Assembly (NCBI GenBank): GCA_015520535.1
Contig: WAPZ01000028.1
Span: 1-9,072 of the forward strand
Direction: 5' to 3'
Source of the DNA: Candidatus Heimdallarchaeota archaeon
GTDB lineage: Archaea > Asgardarchaeota > Heimdallarchaeia > Hodarchaeales > S146-22
DNA length: 9,072 bases
Shown here: positions 5,741-9,072 of the stretch, in pieces
How positions within the stretch are numbered: the first letter of the stretch is position 1
Layout: every line of letters starts with the position of its first letter
Translations under genes and position numbers: made by a program
Notes under the pieces: model-generated
The model's input: the letters and a program-made list of their open reading frames with translations, nothing else
The model's database searches: none
What the model was told of the DNA's origin: nothing

Positions 5741-7452
5741 GTATAACAAAAAAAGGTACGTGGCGATTTATCTGGAATGTAGCCGGCAAAGTTGCACAAG
5801 AAATTGAATTTCGTTCAATTCGCCTTCAACAAGTCAGTGGCGAACTAGATGACCCCAAAATTGTCAAACGTCTTAAAAACTCCTCCAAAATGTTGCGGTA
5901 CATGAGTGCCTTCTTTTTATCTATAACGGGAATTTATTTAACCATGGTCGGTTTTTTCTCAAGCACAGCAAATGCTTTTGGTTTAACCATCTACTTAGGA
6001 GTTTTATTCGTGTATGCCTTCTTTTTGATCTTATTTTTTGGAATCATGAGTACTGTAGTGCTGTTATCAGAGGATGTATTTTCACCACTAGTGATCTTGC
6101 CACTTTCTCCTAGAGAACAACGTATTATCGGAATACTAAGTTATGCTCGTATTTATGAGACTATCTTCTTTGTAGCTCTCATATTATTGCCAATATTTTC
6201 TTTAATCGGAACAACTAACATTTTTGCCGCTATTATGTTATTTCTATCCATGTTTGTTGTCACTTCACTGGCACTTAGTGGTAGTTTATTTCTAGGAAAG
6301 CTCTATCTTAAAGGAATTTATAGCGAGAAGTCGTCCACCATTCGGATGCTTTCACGTTTTCTTTTTACACTTTTCTGGGGCTTTTTAACCTTCGGAATTT
6401 TTGGAATGGGTATGTTTTTTACTAACATGATCGGTTTATTTGCGCTTGGCGCTTTAAATTTGCCAACGCCACTCCAATACTTTTTAACCGCCGCCTTTCC
6501 ATTTTCATTTGGATATCTTTTCACGACACTCTTTGTCCTCCCGTATGCACCAAAGATAGATCTTTTTTTTGCGATTGCCTTAGGCTCATCCGTAATTTAT
6601 ACGATAATAGCTGTACTGGGCATGCGTTGGTTATATAAATCCATTCTTTTTTTAAGCTCAGAAAGTGAAGGAAGCAGTTACCTTACCGACGAGATATTGA
6701 AAAAGAAAATGGGAACGGAGGAACTCAAACTAACAATTACAAAAAATAAGTGGATTGGATTTCTCAAAAAAGACTTAAAACTCGTTTTTCGGCATCCAAG
6801 TAGTGCCATTATTATTATTTATCCTTTTATTATCTTTCTTTTTTATTTACTGCAATTATATTTTGATTCTAACAGTTCATTCACCTCCACCACTCTCATA
6901 AACCTTATTGTACAAATGGCTGTAATCTATCCGATGTTCTCTTTTGCGTTACTGGTAAGAGAAGGAAAAGGCATTCGCTATCTTTTTACTTTACCGGTCG
7001 ATGCAAAAATCGTGGTTCAAACAAAATCCATATTTTTAACTACAATGTACATGTTTTATGCACTCATTAACAGTGTTATAATTGCAATGTTAGGAAAAAA
7101 AATTGGATTGTCAGTAACACTAACGTTAATTACGGTAATAGAACTCATTTTACTCATTTTACTTGAATATTCAGCATCTTATCTTATCATGGCGTATTCA
7201 TTAAGTAATATTTTAAAAAAGGGATATTCAGCATTTGTACTTAGCCAGCAAATAGTATTTATACTTTATTCTATCCTAATTGTCGTTGTAATCATCTTTA
7301 TTCCCTCAACAGTAACACTCATTGCTTTAATTACTAATGCACACAATGTTCAACGATTTTTTGTTGCAGTAACTATCTCACTTCTCTCCTACGCTGCAAT
7401 TGCTGTTCTTTCTTATTTTGCGTCAAACATGATTTTCTTGAAAAACATATAA
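5737..7452 (+). CDS. ABC-2 type exporter permease, internally duplicated
   Basis: A 571-residue integral membrane protein with about 12-13 hydrophobic segments by eye, near residues 56-77, 85-110, 140-158, 162-187, 205-230, 247-270, 276-298, 356-376, 387-407, 431-452, 459-484, 502-522 and 540-562. The long cytosolic loop at about 300-355 splits it into two halves. Each half begins with a basic amphipathic stretch before its first membrane segment and contains a similar coupling-helix motif (LPLSPREQ at 121-128, LPVDAKIV at 419-426), which suggests two fused ABC-2 half-permeases. The start is a TTG whose bases overlap the ATPase TGA, with a strong GGGAGG 7 bases upstream (5724-5729). The substrate is unknown; large two-half permeases of this kind also occur in bacteria. 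Confidence 0.88.
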   Translation: MSITKKGTWRFIWNVAGKVAQEIEFRSIRLQQVSGELDDPKIVKRLKNSSKMLRYMSAFFLSITGIYLTMVGFFSSTANAFGLTIYLGVLFVYAFFLILFFGIMSTVVLLSEDVFSPLVILPLSPREQRIIGILSYARIYETIFFVALILLPIFSLIGTTNIFAAIMLFLSMFVVTSLALSGSLFLGKLYLKGIYSEKSSTIRMLSRFLFTLFWGFLTFGIFGMGMFFTNMIGLFALGALNLPTPLQYFLTAAFPFSFGYLFTTLFVLPYAPKIDLFFAIALGSSVIYTIIAVLGMRWLYKSILFLSSESEGSSYLTDEILKKKMGTEELKLTITKNKWIGFLKKDLKLVFRHPSSAIIIIYPFIIFLFYLLQLYFDSNSSFTSTTLINLIVQMAVIYPMFSFALLVREGKGIRYLFTLPVDAKIVVQTKSIFLTTMYMFYALINSVIIAMLGKKIGLSVTLTLITVIELILLILLEYSASYLIMAYSLSNILKKGYSAFVLSQQIVFILYSILIVVVIIFIPSTVTLIALITNAHNVQRFFVAVTISLLSYAAIAVLSYFASNMIFLKNI

Positions 7453-7470
7453 GCTAATGGCGATTTTAGA

Positions 7471-8187
7471 ATGAAATGTGACGAAAATGTCATTCTTGCA
7501 ACTCTTCATAAACGTGTGAATAGATTTTTAGCTTTAGTACAATTGGAAGACGATACTCATTTGATTGAAGCCCATGTACCAGATCCGGGGCGTTTAATCG
7601 ATTTATTAATACCTCATGCACAAATTGCTTTACGTCCAAATTCTAATAAAAACCGGAAAACAAAATATACTGTGGTTGGCGTTAAAAAAAACGATTTTTG
7701 GGTTAATATTGATTCACAACTAACCAATCGACTTTTTTCCGAAGAATACAAAAAAATAAAATCCCTGAAGGATTGTAAAATCGTCAAAAAAGAGTATACG
7801 TTTGGTAATAGCCGAATAGATTTTTTAATGGAAAATGAAAAGACAGAAAAATTGCTGGTTGAAGTTAAAAGTGTCACGCTGGTCAAAAATGACGTTGCTT
7901 TATTTCCCGATGCCCCAACAAAACGCGGACAGCGACATATCAACGAACTTAAGGATGCATTACAAGATGGATACCAATCAGCTGTTGTATTTATTGTGAA
8001 ACGCCCAGATTGTCGATGGTTTTCGCCCAACTGGGAAATCGATCCCGCGTTTTCAAAAGCTTTTACTAACGCTGTTGCGTCCGGTGTTATTCCCATTGCG
8101 GTAAAATGCACGTATGATCCCTTTAACAAGAAAGAAATTACTATTCAAGAAGAAATCCCCGTAATAAACAAAGAAAAAGTGGTGTAA
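7471..8187 (+). CDS. sfsA: SfsA family protein (OB fold plus PD-(D/E)XK nuclease fold)
   Basis: A 238-residue cytosolic protein. Residues 15-19 (RVNRF) and 35-42 (HVPDPGRL) are the conserved N-terminal OB-fold motifs of SfsA. The second half carries the nuclease-like core: E108, D117 in SRIDF, and E131-x-K133 in VEVKSVTL, followed by LFPDAPTKRGQRHINEL, which is the most conserved SfsA segment. Length matches the family. The bacterial name (sugar fermentation stimulation) describes a phenotype; the biochemical role is unsettled, and nucleic-acid binding or cleavage is inferred from the fold. It begins 18 bases after the permease with no clear ribosome site, and ends 3 bases before the cinA-like gene, so it is co-transcribed. 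An overlapping five-codon ATG frame at 7457 ends at the start codon. Confidence 0.93.
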   Translation: MKCDENVILATLHKRVNRFLALVQLEDDTHLIEAHVPDPGRLIDLLIPHAQIALRPNSNKNRKTKYTVVGVKKNDFWVNIDSQLTNRLFSEEYKKIKSLKDCKIVKKEYTFGNSRIDFLMENEKTEKLLVEVKSVTLVKNDVALFPDAPTKRGQRHINELKDALQDGYQSAVVFIVKRPDCRWFSPNWEIDPAFSKAFTNAVASGVIPIAVKCTYDPFNKKEITIQEEIPVINKEKVV

Positions 8188-8190
8188 CGT

Positions 8191-9012
8191 ATGACAACTG
8201 AGAGAAGTACCGCTTACATAATTATAGTGGGAAATGAAATCCTAAATGGACAGATACAAGATACAAATTCGCATTATTTGGCAAAAATGCTGACTTCATT
8301 AGGAGTAGAAGTTAAAAGAATTGTTGTAGTCCCCGATTTCGGTGATGAAATTATTGAAGAAGTTAGACTTGCCATTCAACGGAAAGTCACCTACTTGTTA
8401 ACAAGTGGCGGCTTAGGTCCAACCTACGATGACAAAACAATAGCTTCACTTGCAAAAGCGCTGAATTTGGAATTACATCTAAATGAAGAGGCACTAAAAA
8501 TTGTTCAAGAACGCTATAAGGATTTGTATGAAAAAAAACTTGTAGAAACACCCGATATTACAGAGAGTCGGAAAAAAATGGCATATTTTCCTATAGGCGG
8601 AAAGCCACTGTATAACAGTGTCGGGACGGCACCCGGTCTTCAATTAAAAGTTCCAAACACAGAAACGTTGGTTTTTTCAATGCCCGGTGTTCCGAGAGAA
8701 TTGACGGCGATGTTTGAAAATGAAATTATGCCCATACTTCGAGAAAAAGAAAAGAAAATATACATCCGAAAGATAATTCCCGTAAAAGGCATTACTGAAT
8801 CTTTATTAGCACCACGAATCAAAAAAGTTGCAAAAGAATTTCCAGAAATCTACATTAAATCCATGCCACGCTCCCACGACATTGATAAAACCGGTGGAAT
8901 CCGAGTGTTGTTTGCAACATATGCCGATAATGAAGAAGAAGGAAACAAAAAATTAAATGCGGCAATAGAAAACTTCAAAAAGTATATTAAAGATTTATTA
9001 CCAGAAAGCTAA
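8191..9012 (+). CDS. CinA-like protein, COG1058 domain only (molybdopterin-binding fold)
   Basis: A 273-residue cytosolic protein with the MoCF-type nucleotide-binding fold of CinA. GNEILNGQIQDTNS (14-27), TSGGLGPTYDDKT (71-83), NSVGTAPG (142-149) and MPGVPRE (164-170) are the hallmark motifs in the right order. It lacks the C-terminal PncC deamidase domain found in full-length bacterial CinA, as is common in archaea, so the NMN deamidase label often transferred to such proteins is not justified here. In bacterial CinA this domain is reported to hydrolyse ADP-ribose; that role is assumed here, not shown. The start is an ATG with GGTG 6 bases upstream (8181-8184), inside the end of sfsA. It is the last gene of the unit. 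Confidence 0.92.
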   Translation: MTTERSTAYIIIVGNEILNGQIQDTNSHYLAKMLTSLGVEVKRIVVVPDFGDEIIEEVRLAIQRKVTYLLTSGGLGPTYDDKTIASLAKALNLELHLNEEALKIVQERYKDLYEKKLVETPDITESRKKMAYFPIGGKPLYNSVGTAPGLQLKVPNTETLVFSMPGVPRELTAMFENEIMPILREKEKKIYIRKIIPVKGITESLLAPRIKKVAKEFPEIYIKSMPRSHDIDKTGGIRVLFATYADNEEEGNKKLNAAIENFKKYIKDLLPES

Positions 9013-9034
9013 AGAAAAACGCTCTAAAACAAAG

Positions 9035-9041
9035 TTTTTTT
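9035..9041 (+). terminator. T-run terminator after the cinA-like gene
   Basis: Seven T residues stand 22 bases after the stop of the last gene, without a strong hairpin before them. This matches archaeal intrinsic termination, which depends on T-runs, and marks the likely 3' end of the msrA-to-cinA unit. Confidence 0.5.
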
Positions 9042-9051
9042 CTATCACAGT

Positions 9052-9067
9052 TATTTATATTAAAAAG
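9052..9067 (+). promoter_or_regulatory. Possible TATA box of the next gene
   Basis: TATTTATATTAAAAAG lies after the T-run and at the edge of the window. It could be the promoter of a plus-strand gene beginning just outside. In such AT-rich sequence it may also be chance. Confidence 0.25.
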
Positions 9068-9072
9068 AAAAC

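Noticed and set aside
7614..8129. Open frame of 171 residues on the minus strand
   Set aside because: It lies wholly within sfsA, whose plus-strand product carries full family motifs; the minus frame shows no recognisable motif.
8191..9012. Truncated cinA lacking its C-terminal deamidase domain
   Set aside because: Stand-alone COG1058 proteins of this length are normal in archaea, and the frame ends cleanly before a T-run terminator, so this is not a broken gene.
1..9072. CRISPR array, tRNA, rRNA, transposon ends or prophage genes
   Set aside because: No regularly spaced repeats, cloverleaf-like segments, transposase motifs or phage genes were seen in any gap; the intergenic gaps are all under 200 bases.

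Overview
The window is AT-rich and densely coded. It has archaeal-style features: TATA-like boxes rather than -35/-10 promoters, short Shine-Dalgarno motifs of the GGTG/GGAGG type, and T-run terminators. It carries a TFS (archaeal TFIIS-like) transcript-cleavage factor, an F420:NADP oxidoreductase, and a 130-residue protein that aligns well by eye with eukaryotic profilin along its whole length. Archaeal genes plus a profilin-like protein, a TPR protein ending in a longin-like domain, and a possible Rag-like GTPase fragment point to an Asgard archaeon. The lineage within Asgard cannot be fixed from this window.

Layout: (1) bases 1-2515, plus strand: the 3' end of a truncated gene, possibly a degenerate Rag/Arf-type GTPase, then a 672-aa TPR protein with a C-terminal alpha/beta domain of longin-like order. 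(2) Bases 2562-4160, minus strand: TFS, then profilin 33 bases downstream, then npdG (F420:NADP oxidoreductase) after a 105-base gap that probably holds its own promoter. (3) A 197-base divergent control region at 4161-4357, with a perfect 12-bp palindrome, two CACGTG hexamers and a strong TATA-like box. (4) Bases 4358-9012, plus strand: msrA, an ABC ATPase, a 571-aa ABC-2 type permease whose start overlaps the ATPase stop by 4 bases, sfsA and a cinA-like gene. The gaps are 18 bases or less, so this looks like one transcription unit ending at a T-run at 9035-9041.

Functionally the window mixes ordinary metabolism and repair (MsrA for oxidised methionine, F420/NADP electron transfer, CinA-like nucleotide clean-up, SfsA) with eukaryote-like parts: an actin regulator, a TPR-longin protein and a possible small GTPase. 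No tRNA, rRNA, CRISPR array, transposase or phage gene was seen. The most interesting points are the profilin, which keeps aromatic residues where eukaryotic profilins bind polyproline; its tight pairing with TFS; the TPR-longin protein beside a GTPase-like fragment; and the internally duplicated permease. All homology calls here come from reading motifs by eye, not from searches.
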